Shown piece by piece: positions 15,146-22,272 of a stretch of 23,129 nt of DNA. Position 1 is the first letter of the stretch, and the number at the start of each line of letters is the position of its first letter. A program made the position numbers and the translations under genes. This DNA is from JAWCQZ01 sp964486625 (GTDB taxonomy: Archaea; Halobacteriota; Syntropharchaeia; JACQPP01): NCBI GenBank assembly GCA_964486625.1, contig CAZANW010000031.1, positions 1 to 23,129 on the forward strand, written 5' to 3'. The notes under the pieces are model-generated. The model was not told the DNA's origin, searched no databases, and saw only the letters and a program-made list of their open reading frames with translations.

Positions 15146-15164
15146 CCAAGGTTGTGGGGATGGG

Positions 15165-16811
15165 ATGCCCCGCCTCCGCAAGGTCCTCGTCGCCAACCGC
15201 GGCGAGATTGCGATTCGCGTCATGCGCGCCTGCCGCGAACTGGGCCTCCGGATCGTGGCGGTCTACTCCACCGCGGACGCGAACGCCCTCCACACGAAGT
15301 ATGCCGACGAGGCGCACCCCATCGGCTCTTCGCCCGCCGCGGAGTCCTACCTGAACATTCCGCGGATTCTGGAGGTCGCGGAGCGGACCCGGGCCGACGC
15401 GGTCCACCCGGGCTACGGCTTTCTCGCCGAGAGCGCCGCCTTCGCCCGGGCCTGCGAGGAGAAGGGATTCAAGTTCGTCGGGCCCCCGGCGCGGGTCCTC
15501 GACATCGTGGGGCCGAAACTCTCGGCCCGCGAGGCGATGGCGAGGGCGGGGGTCCCCGTCATCCCGGGTTCCGGGGCCTTGCAGAGCGCCGGGGAGGCCG
15601 TGGACGCGGCCGAGAAACTGGGCTGGCCGGTGGTCCTGAAGCCCTCGGGCGGGGGCGGAGGGAAGGGGATGCGGGTCGTCCGCGGCCGGAAGGAGATGGA
15701 GGAGGCGTTCGAGAGCGGGCGGGCCCTGGCGAAGTCGGCCTTTGGCGACCCGGCGCTCTACGTCGAGAAGTTCCTGGCCCGGCCCCGCCACATCGAAGTG
15801 CAGATTCTCGCCGACCGCAGGGGGGCCACGCTCCACCTCTTCGAGCGGGAGTGCTCCCTCCAGCGGAGGTTCCAGAAGTTCATGGAGGAGGCCCCGAGCC
15901 CCCTGCTGACCCCCGAAACGCGGAAGCGGCTGACCGGGATGGCGGTGAAGGCGGCGAAGTCGGTGAGATACGTCAACGCCGGGACCCTGGAGTTCCTCGG
16001 GTCGGGCGGGAAGTTCTACTTCGACGAGGTGAACGCCCGCCTCCAGGTGGAGCACACGGTCACCGAGATGGTCACCGGGGTGGACATCGTGAAGGCCCAG
16101 TTGTGCATCGCCTCCGGGGAGGGGCTCGGGCTGCGCCAGGCCGGCGTCCCCCTCCGGGGCCACGCCATCCAGTGCCGCATCATGGCGGAGGACCCCATCA
16201 CCCATGCCCCGAGCCCGGGGACCATCCAGGCCTACCGGAGCCCCGGGGGCGTCGGGGTCCGGGTGGACTCGGGGGTCCACATGGGCTACACGATTCCCGG
16301 CTTCTACGACTCGTTGATTGCGAAACTGACGGTCTGGGGCAACGACCGGCCCGAGGCGGTGGCCCGGCTCCAGCGCGCCCTCTACGAATACATCGTCGAG
16401 GGGGTCAGGACCAACGTCCCCCTCTGCAAGGCGGTCGTCGCCCACCCGGCCTTCCGGAGGGGGGACCTGAGCACCGACTTCCTGGAGCGGAACCGCATCG
16501 CGGAGCAGGTCCGGACGGTCCTGGAGATGGAGCAGGCGAAGGGTCTCCAGATGGCCTCCATCTTCGCCGAGGGGAAGGAGCGGGCGATGCGGACGGCCGT
16601 GGCGATGGCCTCTCCTCCGCCCCCCGCCCCCGCGGGGGAGGAGGAACTGGTCGTGGTGGCGACGGCGGTGGAGCGCTGCTTGGAAACGGAGCGCGGGAGC
16701 GCGACGCCCGTCTCGAAGTGGCTCCTGGAGGCGCGGCGCGAGTCCGTCGCGAGACCCATCCCCGCTCCGGCCTCCCGGCGCTCAAATCGCGGGCCGGGAA
16801 GCGGGGAGTGA
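15165..16811 (+). CDS. accC: Biotin carboxylase (acetyl/propionyl-CoA or pyruvate carboxylase subunit)
   Basis: A 548-aa ATP-grasp biotin carboxylase that carboxylates the biotin of a carrier protein. It shows KVLVANRGEIAIRVMRACRE (residues 6-25), HPGYGFLAE, the Gly-rich loop PSGGGGGKGMR, YVEKFL with the following RHIEVQ, RECSLQRRFQKFMEEAPSP, FDEVNARLQVEHTVTE (close to the usual FxExNxRxQVEH), and RIMAEDP. The catalytic core ends near residue 450-490. The tail of about 60 residues holds a Pro-rich linker, then a helical EEELVVVATAVERCLE, then SKWLLEARRE. No biotin carrier or carboxyltransferase gene is in the window, so whether it serves acetyl-CoA, propionyl-CoA or pyruvate carboxylation is open. 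Start fixed by leaderless TATA spacing; the large upstream open frame is a shadow. Confidence 0.93.
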   Translation: MPRLRKVLVANRGEIAIRVMRACRELGLRIVAVYSTADANALHTKYADEAHPIGSSPAAESYLNIPRILEVAERTRADAVHPGYGFLAESAAFARACEEKGFKFVGPPARVLDIVGPKLSAREAMARAGVPVIPGSGALQSAGEAVDAAEKLGWPVVLKPSGGGGGKGMRVVRGRKEMEEAFESGRALAKSAFGDPALYVEKFLARPRHIEVQILADRRGATLHLFERECSLQRRFQKFMEEAPSPLLTPETRKRLTGMAVKAAKSVRYVNAGTLEFLGSGGKFYFDEVNARLQVEHTVTEMVTGVDIVKAQLCIASGEGLGLRQAGVPLRGHAIQCRIMAEDPITHAPSPGTIQAYRSPGGVGVRVDSGVHMGYTIPGFYDSLIAKLTVWGNDRPEAVARLQRALYEYIVEGVRTNVPLCKAVVAHPAFRRGDLSTDFLERNRIAEQVRTVLEMEQAKGLQMASIFAEGKERAMRTAVAMASPPPPAPAGEEELVVVATAVERCLETERGSATPVSKWLLEARRESVARPIPAPASRRSNRGPGSGE

Positions 16812-16893
16812 GTCGAATCGGGAGCCGACTCGCGCAGCGTTTACCGGTGTGAACGTTTCCTACGTAGTCGCATCGTGCCATACCTGGGAGAAC

Positions 16894-16900
16894 CTTTTTC
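16894..16900 (+). promoter_or_regulatory. T-rich promoter element before the chorismate mutase gene
   Basis: CTTTTTC centred 29 bases before the ATG at 16926. A very similar string stands before adk. Confidence 0.35.
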
Positions 16901-16925
16901 CGCGCCCCCGCCTCCGTTTGCGCCC

Positions 16926-17201
16926 ATGCCCACCCTCCCGGAGATTCGCGAGGAGACCCGCAGAATCGACCGGCAACTGCTGGAACTCATCACCCGCCGG
17001 ACCTCCTTCGGCGACCAGATTGCGGAACTGAAGAAGCAGAGCGGGAAGGAGCTCTACGACGAGGGGCACATCGAGGAGGTCCTCCAGGCCGCGAAGCAGT
17101 GGGCCCGGGAGCACAGCCTCGACCCGAAGGCCCTCCAGGAGGTCTTCAACACGCTCATCGAGATGCGGATGGAGCGGGAACTGAGGAAGGCGGCGCGGTA
17201 G
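16926..17201 (+). CDS. Chorismate mutase, AroQ class
   Basis: A 91-aa all-helical protein of the AroQ fold, which converts chorismate to prephenate for phenylalanine and tyrosine synthesis. The pattern EIREETRRIDRQLLELITRR (residues 6-25) is the first long helix with its binding arginines, followed by the conserved lysine in AELKKQSG, the ELYDEGHIEEVL segment, and LDPKALQEVFNTLIEMRMERE for the last helix. The position usually held by a catalytic glutamine near the end appears to be Glu or Arg here, as in some other mutases with Glu. It is a stand-alone domain with no fused dehydrogenase or dehydratase. The start is an ATG with a T-rich element upstream. Seven bases separate its stop from the opposing phosphodiesterase stop. 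Confidence 0.82.
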   Translation: MPTLPEIREETRRIDRQLLELITRRTSFGDQIAELKKQSGKELYDEGHIEEVLQAAKQWAREHSLDPKALQEVFNTLIEMRMERELRKAAR

Positions 17202-17208
17202 CGGTTGG

Positions 17209-18456
17209 CTACCCCTTCCCCACCCGCGCGACGAGCAGCGGCACCATCATCTCCTCCGGGCTCAGAGCGGAGTGGGTCGCCCCGTCGGGCCTCGCCGGGG
17301 TGCGGGGCGAGTAGCGGTATCTCAGGTAGGCGCTCCCGCGGGCGATGGCGGTCAGGTCCCCGATGCGGGCGCGCGCTTCCCGGGTGGGCGGGACCGGTCC
17401 CAGGAGGCCCAACTCCGCCACCTCCCCGGTCCGCAGGAGCCAGAGGTCCTCGCCCCCGAGGGCGCGCAGCCGCGCCTCCAGCGCTTCCACCTCCGAGGTG
17501 TAGAAGAAGGCGACCCGGCCGCCGCTGACCCCCGGAGGCAGGTCCATGAGCGGTGCGAGGCCCGGGTCGTGGAGGTCAACGACCCGGGGCTGGCGGAGGT
17601 CCACGTGGCCGTGGTCGGAGGTGATGAAGAGGAGCCCCTCCTCCCCCCACTCCTCCAGCCACCCGGCGAGGGCCTGGGCGAGGGCCCGGAAGGCCGCCTC
17701 GGTGGTCCGGTGGTGGAGCCCCCGGAGGTGGAGCGACTCGTCGATGGCGGAGAAGTAGACGTAGGTGAAGCCCGAGGCCCCGGCCGGGACCCCCTTCAGG
17801 CACTCCCGGGCGCGGGCGTAGGGGAGGACGGGCGCCCCGCCTCCGCCGAGGGCCCCCCGGAGCAGGTCGGTGGAGAGGCTCGCCGCGATTTTTCGGGGCA
17901 TCACGAGGCGGGCCGGGACGCCCCGGCGGGGGGCGGCGGTGACGAGGCTGTCGAGCCGCAGGGAGGCCAGGTCGCAGCCCAGCTCCTTCAGCCCCCCCTC
18001 GGCCTCCTGCTCCGCGGGGCTCAACCGGTAGAACTGGATGACCCGCTCCACCCCCTCGAGGCGGAAGTGGAATCCGGGGATGGCGTGCTCCGCCGGGTAG
18101 AGCCCCGAGAGGATGGAGGAGATTCCGGTCGGCGTGACGCTGGGAAAGGTCGAAGTGACCACCCGCGAGGCGACCAGCCGCTCCCGGAGGGCCGGGACCT
18201 CCCGGAGGAGACGCCGGGCCATCTCCACGCTCAGGGAGTCCGCCAGGAGGAGGAGGACGTGGCCCGCCCGCTCCCGGAAATCGAGCGCGCGCTCCCCGCG
18301 GAGGTCGAACCCCAGGCTCCGGGCCATCGTGGGCCCCACCGAAACGATGGAGCCGCGGTCGTAGTCCGGGAATAGCCTCTCGTCCCGGAGGAGGCCCCGG
18401 GAGCGGAACCCTTCGAGGGCCCCGTCGGGGTCCAACGGGAGAGCGCGGGGGGCCAT
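17209..18456 (-). CDS. Type I phosphodiesterase / nucleotide pyrophosphatase-like protein
   Basis: A 415-aa member of the alkaline phosphatase superfamily (NPP/phosphodiesterase branch). Metal and nucleophile motifs are visible: LLLLADSLS with Asp73, TFPSVTPTGISSILSGLYP with the probable nucleophile Thr108, YFSAIDESLHLRG for the next Asp and His, and FITSDHGHVDL for the final Asp-His-x-His set. There is no signal peptide with this start, so it may act in the cytoplasm. I start at the ATG at 18456 because the longer form (ATG at 18513) would cover the whole promoter region and the RibD start. A GGGGTTTTCC element (18481-18490) is about 30 bases upstream and is shared with the divergent gene. 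Likely cleaves a phosphodiester, nucleotide or similar; the substrate is unknown. Confidence 0.82.
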   Translation of the reverse strand: MAPRALPLDPDGALEGFRSRGLLRDERLFPDYDRGSIVSVGPTMARSLGFDLRGERALDFRERAGHVLLLLADSLSVEMARRLLREVPALRERLVASRVVTSTFPSVTPTGISSILSGLYPAEHAIPGFHFRLEGVERVIQFYRLSPAEQEAEGGLKELGCDLASLRLDSLVTAAPRRGVPARLVMPRKIAASLSTDLLRGALGGGGAPVLPYARARECLKGVPAGASGFTYVYFSAIDESLHLRGLHHRTTEAAFRALAQALAGWLEEWGEEGLLFITSDHGHVDLRQPRVVDLHDPGLAPLMDLPPGVSGGRVAFFYTSEVEALEARLRALGGEDLWLLRTGEVAELGLLGPVPPTREARARIGDLTAIARGSAYLRYRYSPRTPARPDGATHSALSPEEMMVPLLVARVGKG

Positions 18457-18482
18457 TGCCAGAGAGAGTTCCCGGGGAAAGG

Positions 18483-18490
18483 GGTTTTCC
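18483..18490. promoter_or_regulatory. Putative shared promoter element, phosphodiesterase / RibD operon
   Basis: The T4 tract in GGTTTTCC (centre 18486.5) is 25-26 bases before the rightward ATG at 18512 and 30 bases before the leftward ATG at 18456. It is the only AT-rich element in the 55-base gap; as a TATA box it is poor. Confidence 0.4.
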
Positions 18491-18511
18491 TCGCGAAGCC
18501 CCCCCTCTCCC

Positions 18512-19192
18512 ATGGCCCTCCGGCGCCCCTACGTCATCGTCAACGTCGCCGCCACCGCCGACGGGAAGGTCGCCGCCCGGGAGCGCAGGCAACTCCGCAT
18601 CTCGGGGCCGGAGGACCGGGCCCTGGTGGACCGCCTCCGCGCCTCGGTGGACGCCGTCCTGGTCGGGGTCGGGACCGTTCTCGCCGACGACCCGGGCCTC
18701 GCGGTCCGCTCCCCCGCCCTCCGGCGGGCCCGCGTGGCCCGGGGGCGCCCTCCGAACCCCCTGCGGGTGGTCGTCGACAGCCAGGCGCGGACGCCCCCCG
18801 GCGCCGAACTCCTCCGGCGGGGGCCCGGGGAGCGGCTGGTCATCACCTCCCGGCGCGCGCCGGGCAAGCGAATCGAGGCCCTCTCCCGGAAGGCCGAAGT
18901 CGCAATCGCGGGCACCCGGAGCGTCTCCCTCCCCCTGGCCCTCGCCCTCCTCCGGGAGCGCGGGGTCCGGAGGCTCCTGGTCGAGGGGGGGCCCACCCTC
19001 CTCTTCAGCCTCTTCCGGGAGGGGCTGGTGGACGAGTTCCGGGCCTACGCCGGGCCCCTCTGGGTGGGCGGAGAGCGGGCCCCCTCCATCCTCGGGGGGA
19101 GAGGTCTCCCGGGGCGGAGCGCGCGCCCCCTGCGCCTCATTTCGGCCCGGAAACTGGGGCCCGGAGTCCTCCTCCAATGGAAGCCCCGGTAG
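18512..19192 (+). CDS. 2,5-diamino-6-ribosylamino-4(3H)-pyrimidinone 5'-phosphate reductase
   Basis: A 226-aa protein matching the reductase half of RibD, which in archaea is a separate enzyme of riboflavin and F420 precursor synthesis reducing the ribosylamino side chain with NAD(P)H. It begins PYVIVNVAATADGKVA (6-21), has ISGPEDRALVDRLRASVDAVLVGVGTVLADDP across residues 30-61 (substrate and cofactor loops), NPLRVVVDS, and RRLLVEGGPTLLFSLF near residue 155. No deaminase domain is fused. It heads a tight operon that continues into ribosomal protein genes; the next gene starts 16 bases before its stop. Function assignment is firm at family level. Confidence 0.92.
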   Translation: MALRRPYVIVNVAATADGKVAARERRQLRISGPEDRALVDRLRASVDAVLVGVGTVLADDPGLAVRSPALRRARVARGRPPNPLRVVVDSQARTPPGAELLRRGPGERLVITSRRAPGKRIEALSRKAEVAIAGTRSVSLPLALALLRERGVRRLLVEGGPTLLFSLFREGLVDEFRAYAGPLWVGGERAPSILGGRGLPGRSARPLRLISARKLGPGVLLQWKPR

Positions 19193-19971
19193 TTTCCGCC
19201 GTCTTCCTTCCCTCCTCCTTCACCTCGGAGAGCCGCGACCTCCGGGCGAAGAGCCTTCGCGTCGGGTGGGCCGCCCGCGCCCTCGCGGTCTTCCGGGTCC
19301 CGGAGGTCGTGGTTTACCGGGCGAGGCCCGACGAGGGCCGGCTCATCGCCACCCTGCTGCGCTACATGGAGACCCCCCAGTACCTCCGGAAGCATCTCTT
19401 CCCCCGGCAGCCCGAACTCCGGGAGGCGGGGGTCCTGCCCCCCCTCCGGACCCCCCACCACCCCCTGGGAAAGTGGGTCGCCGACCTGAGGCCCGGGGAG
19501 GTCCGGGAGGGGTTCGTCCTCCGGGACGGGGTGGAGATCGGGGTGGAGGTCCCGGCCCGCCCCCGGAGCCCCCTTCCGGCGGGGAGACGCGCCACGGTCC
19601 GGGTCGTCTCCACCGGGCCCCTCGTCGTGGCCCCCTCGGAACCGCCTCCCGGGACCTACTGGGGCTACCGGGTGCGGGAGGTCCCCGGCCTCGTCGCGGC
19701 CCTGGAGGGGTGGAGGGGGCCCCTGCTCCTGACCTCGCGGCGCGGACAACCTTATAACGGGGCGGGAACCCTCCCCCCCATGGCGAATCTTGGAGTCGTG
19801 TTCGGAGCCCCCGACCGGGGCCTCCCCGAGACGCTGTCCGAGGCGGGCCGCCGCCCCGAGGAGTTCGGGCCGCTCGTCGCCACTCTGGAGAACCAGGGGA
19901 CGGCCACGGTCCGGGTCGAGGAGGCGCTCTGGGCGACCCTCGCCGTCCTGAACAGCGCCCGGAGGGGGTAG
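19177..19971 (+). CDS. SPOUT-class RNA methyltransferase family protein
   Basis: A 264-aa protein of the archaeal/eukaryal DUF171 SPOUT group (related to human SPOUT1/C9orf114), thought to methylate RNA with S-adenosylmethionine. The signature YMETPQYLRKHLFP followed by LPPLRTPHHP is at residues about 63-100. The middle (about 100-165) is an OB-like beta insert. The C-terminal half has the knot region with LGVVFGAPDRGLPETL (205-220) and ENQGTATVRVEEALWATLAVLN (about 238-259). Genes of this family commonly precede uL3 in archaea, as here. The ATG lies inside the end of the RibD gene and the stop TAG abuts the uL3 ATG directly. An internal TTATAA box is noted separately. Confidence 0.85.
   Translation: MEAPVVSAVFLPSSFTSESRDLRAKSLRVGWAARALAVFRVPEVVVYRARPDEGRLIATLLRYMETPQYLRKHLFPRQPELREAGVLPPLRTPHHPLGKWVADLRPGEVREGFVLRDGVEIGVEVPARPRSPLPAGRRATVRVVSTGPLVVAPSEPPPGTYWGYRVREVPGLVAALEGWRGPLLLTSRRGQPYNGAGTLPPMANLGVVFGAPDRGLPETLSEAGRRPEEFGPLVATLENQGTATVRVEEALWATLAVLNSARRG
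19752..19757 (+). promoter_or_regulatory. Internal TATA-like box inside the SPOUT gene
   Basis: TTATAA, a clear AT-rich site inside GC-rich coding DNA, centred 25-26 bases before an in-frame ATG at 19780 and 217 bases before uL3. It could start a transcript for the ribosomal genes. Confidence 0.35.
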
Positions 19972-21000
19972 ATGGCGCAGCGCTCCCGCCCGAGGCGCGG
20001 CTCTCTCGCGTTCAGCCCCCGGAAGCGCGCCCGGCGGTCCTTCGCCCGGGTCCGCCACTGGCCTTCTTCCGACAAGGTCCGGGTCCTCGGCTTCGCCGCC
20101 TACAAGGCGGGCATGACCCACGCCCACATGATGGACGACGTCCCCCACAGCCTCACCCAGGGGCAGGAGATTCCGGTCCCGGCCACCGTCCTGGAGGCTC
20201 CCCCCCTGAAGGTCCTCGGTGTCCGGACCTACCAGCCCACCGCATACGGCCGCGCCCCCGCATCGAACGGCGACGGCACGGAGGTCCGCCTCGTGGTGGC
20301 CACCCAGCCCGGGAAGGTCACCGGAGTCCCCGCCAAGGAGGCCGACACGTTCGAGGTGGCGGTCGGCGGGCCGTTCCCGGAGGCCCTCGCCCACGCCAAA
20401 GGGCTGGTCGGGAAGGAGCTGAAGGTCGGCGACGCCTTGGTCGAGGGGGAGTATCTCGACGTGTCGGCGGTGACCAAGGGGAAGGGGACCCAGGGGCCGG
20501 TGAAGCGGTGGGGGGTCATGATGCAGCCCGACAAGGCGGCGCGCTCCAGCCGGAGCCGCCACGTGGGCTCTCTGGGGCCCTGGCACCCCTCCCACGTCTC
20601 GTGGCGGGTTCCCCAGCTGGGCCAGGTGGGCTACCAGCAGCGGACCGAATACCGGAAGCGGCTCCTGAAGATTCTCCCCGGGGGCGCGGGCGCGACCCCC
20701 GCCGGCGGCTTCGTCCGCTACGGGGTGGTCCGGGGCGACGCCCTCCTGGTCGAGGGCTCGGTCCCGGGGCCCCGGAAGCGGCTGGTCCGGCTCCGGCCCG
20801 CCCTGCGGCCCGCCAAGTCCCCAGGCCCGCCCCCGGTCACATCGGTGAGCCTCTCCTCCCCGCAGGGGGTCCGCCCCTCGACTCGCCCCGGTTCCACCGC
20901 CCCAACGCCGAAGGTCCCGGAGAAGGGCGAGAAGGCGGCGAAGCCCGAGGCGAAGGGGAAGGCCCCGCCAAAGGCGGAAGCCAAGGAGAAGAAGCCGTGA
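19972..21000 (+). CDS. rpl3: Large ribosomal subunit protein uL3
   Basis: A 342-aa archaeal uL3, a primary binder of 23S rRNA near the peptidyl transferase centre. It starts with the basic AQRSRPRRGSLAFSPRKRARR tail, then VRVLGFAAYKAGMTHAHMMDD (36-56), VTKGKGTQGPVKRWGV (about 167-182), the GSLGPWHPSHVSWRVPQLGQVGYQQRTEYRKR segment around 200-232 (tip of the central loop), and the archaeal end VTSVSLSSPQG. After that come about 45 extra residues rich in Lys, Ala, Pro and Glu. The ATG follows the SPOUT stop without a gap, and the stop overlaps the uL4 start (GTGA). Part of an operon with uL4 and uL23. Confidence 0.97.
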   Translation: MAQRSRPRRGSLAFSPRKRARRSFARVRHWPSSDKVRVLGFAAYKAGMTHAHMMDDVPHSLTQGQEIPVPATVLEAPPLKVLGVRTYQPTAYGRAPASNGDGTEVRLVVATQPGKVTGVPAKEADTFEVAVGGPFPEALAHAKGLVGKELKVGDALVEGEYLDVSAVTKGKGTQGPVKRWGVMMQPDKAARSSRSRHVGSLGPWHPSHVSWRVPQLGQVGYQQRTEYRKRLLKILPGGAGATPAGGFVRYGVVRGDALLVEGSVPGPRKRLVRLRPALRPAKSPGPPPVTSVSLSSPQGVRPSTRPGSTAPTPKVPEKGEKAAKPEAKGKAPPKAEAKEKKP

Positions 21001-21764
21001 CGAAGGTCCCGGTTCTCCAGCCCGACGGGACTCCCGGCCCCGAGGTGGAGTTGCCCCCGTTTTTCGAGGCCCCCGTCCGGGCCGACCTCATTCGCCAGGC
21101 CATCGAGGCGGCCCGGGCCAACCGGCGCCAGCCCTACGGCCCCACGAAGGAGTCGGGGACCGCCACCAGCGCCGAGTCGTGGGGGGTGGACCGGGGCATG
21201 GCCCGGACCCCCCGGGACGAGCGGGGCCGCGGCCGGCTCGCCCCCAACACCGTGGGGGGCCGCATGGCCCACGGCCCGGAGCCCGAGAAGAGGTGGGGCC
21301 GGAAGATGAACCGGAAGGAGCGGAAGGCGGCCCTGCGGTCCGCGTTGGCCGCCACCGCGAGCGCGGAGACGGCGAAGGCCCGGGGCCACCGGTTCGACGC
21401 CCGCCTCCCCCTGGTGGCCGACGACGAACTGGAGGCCCTGGACAAAGTGGCGGAGGTCCGGAAGTTCCTGGAGGCGGCGGGCCTCTGGCCCGACGTGGAG
21501 CGCGCCTCGGTCCGGAAGGTCCGGGCCGGGAAGGGGAAGAGGCGGGGCCGGAAGATGAAGAAGCGGAGGTCGCTCCTCTTCGTGGTCTCCAAGGCGGGGG
21601 CCCTTCGGGGGGCCCGGAACCTCCCCGGGGTGGAGGTGGTCACCGTGGAGGGGCTCCGGACCGAACTCCTCGCCCCCGGGGGCCACCCCGGGCGCCTCAC
21701 GGTCTACACCCGCTCGGCGCTCCGGAGGCTCGCGGAGCGCGACGGCGGGCGGGGTGCGCCGTGA
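20997..21764 (+). CDS. rpl4: Large ribosomal subunit protein uL4
   Basis: A 255-aa archaeal uL4, which lines the exit tunnel. The start is GTG in a GTGA overlap with the uL3 stop; the long upstream frame is a shadow of uL3. Visible are the N-terminal VELPPFFEAPVRADLI segment, the long Arg/Gly-rich tunnel loop (SWGVDRGMARTPRDERGRGR, then VGGRMAHGPEPEKRWGRKMN), NRKERKAALRSALAATA, and the C-terminal globular end GKGKRRGRKMKKRRSLLFVV with ARNLPGVEVVTVEGL. Length and order match archaeal homologues. The stop again overlaps the next gene by GTGA, so uL3-uL4-uL23 are translationally coupled. Confidence 0.97.
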   Translation: MTKVPVLQPDGTPGPEVELPPFFEAPVRADLIRQAIEAARANRRQPYGPTKESGTATSAESWGVDRGMARTPRDERGRGRLAPNTVGGRMAHGPEPEKRWGRKMNRKERKAALRSALAATASAETAKARGHRFDARLPLVADDELEALDKVAEVRKFLEAAGLWPDVERASVRKVRAGKGKRRGRKMKKRRSLLFVVSKAGALRGARNLPGVEVVTVEGLRTELLAPGGHPGRLTVYTRSALRRLAERDGGRGAP

Positions 21765-22015
21765 GCCCCGCCCTCATCCACCCGGTGATGACCGAGCGCG
21801 CCTCCATCCAGGCGGAGCAGGAGAACGCCCTCCAGTTCATCGTGGAGCGGCGGGCCACCCGGACCGAGGTCCGGAGGGAGGTGGAGAAGCGGTTCGGGGT
21901 CAAGGTGGTCAAGGTCCGGACCCTGATCAACCCGAAGGGGCAGAAGAAGGCCATCGTCCGCCTCGCCCCCGAGAACAAGGCGGAGGAAGTGCTGGCGAAG
22001 ATTGGGGTGTTCTGA
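21761..22015 (+). CDS. rpl23: Large ribosomal subunit protein uL23
   Basis: An 84-aa archaeal uL23, found at the tunnel exit where chaperones, SRP and SecY dock. It begins with GTG (SPALIHPVMTERA), then NALQFIVERRATRTEVRREV and the KVRTLINPKGQKKAIVRLAP strand pair, ending VLAKIGVF. The short length and sequence are archaeal. The start overlaps the uL4 stop by four bases (GTGA). In archaea uL2 normally follows directly; here the operon ends and a hairpin-rich gap follows. Confidence 0.97.
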   Translation: MSPALIHPVMTERASIQAEQENALQFIVERRATRTEVRREVEKRFGVKVVKVRTLINPKGQKKAIVRLAPENKAEEVLAKIGVF

Positions 22016-22079
22016 AGGCCCGCGGCTCGCTCCTCGCCGCGCCCGCGCCTCCAGCGTCGGCGCGGGCGTAGAAGAATCG

Positions 22080-22098
22080 GGCGCACCTGCGGTGCGCC
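22080..22098 (+). repeat. Perfect 8-bp hairpin
   Basis: GGCGCACC tgc GGTGCGCC, 65 bases after the uL23 stop. No U-run follows in the rightward direction, so it is not a classical bacterial terminator. Confidence 0.6.
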
Positions 22099-22264
22099 TC
22101 GCCTCCTCGCTGCGCGATGAGGCGACAGAGAAATGATATGAAGCGATGGCCCCCCGGTCTGTCCGCGGATGGGTATCTCGTCGCCTCCTCAGGCGTAGGT
22201 TGCCGCATGGTGGCGGTGGGCATATAGACGGGGCGGAGAAGGAAGCCGTGGAGCGCGAGACCGG

Positions 22265-22272
22265 TTTTTAAG
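22265..22272 (+). promoter_or_regulatory. TATA box of the last membrane protein gene
   Basis: TTTTTAAG centred 24-25 bases before the ATG at 22293; leaderless geometry. Confidence 0.65.

Noticed and set aside
12050..16828. AATCGGGAGCCGA repeated at 12050 and 16816 as a true repeat family
   Set aside because: Several shared 13-base strings are expected by chance in 23 kb of GC-rich DNA; kept only as a side note to the hemC palindrome.
13898..16852. Open frame of 984 codons on the plus strand across PAP2, the bactofilin-like gene and accC
   Set aside because: It runs through three real genes and their promoter region in a different frame; Arg/Gly/Pro-rich shadow.
18457..18513. Longer start for the phosphodiesterase (ATG at 18513)
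   Set aside because: It would cover the only promoter-like element and overlap the start of the divergent RibD gene; the added residues are not conserved-looking.
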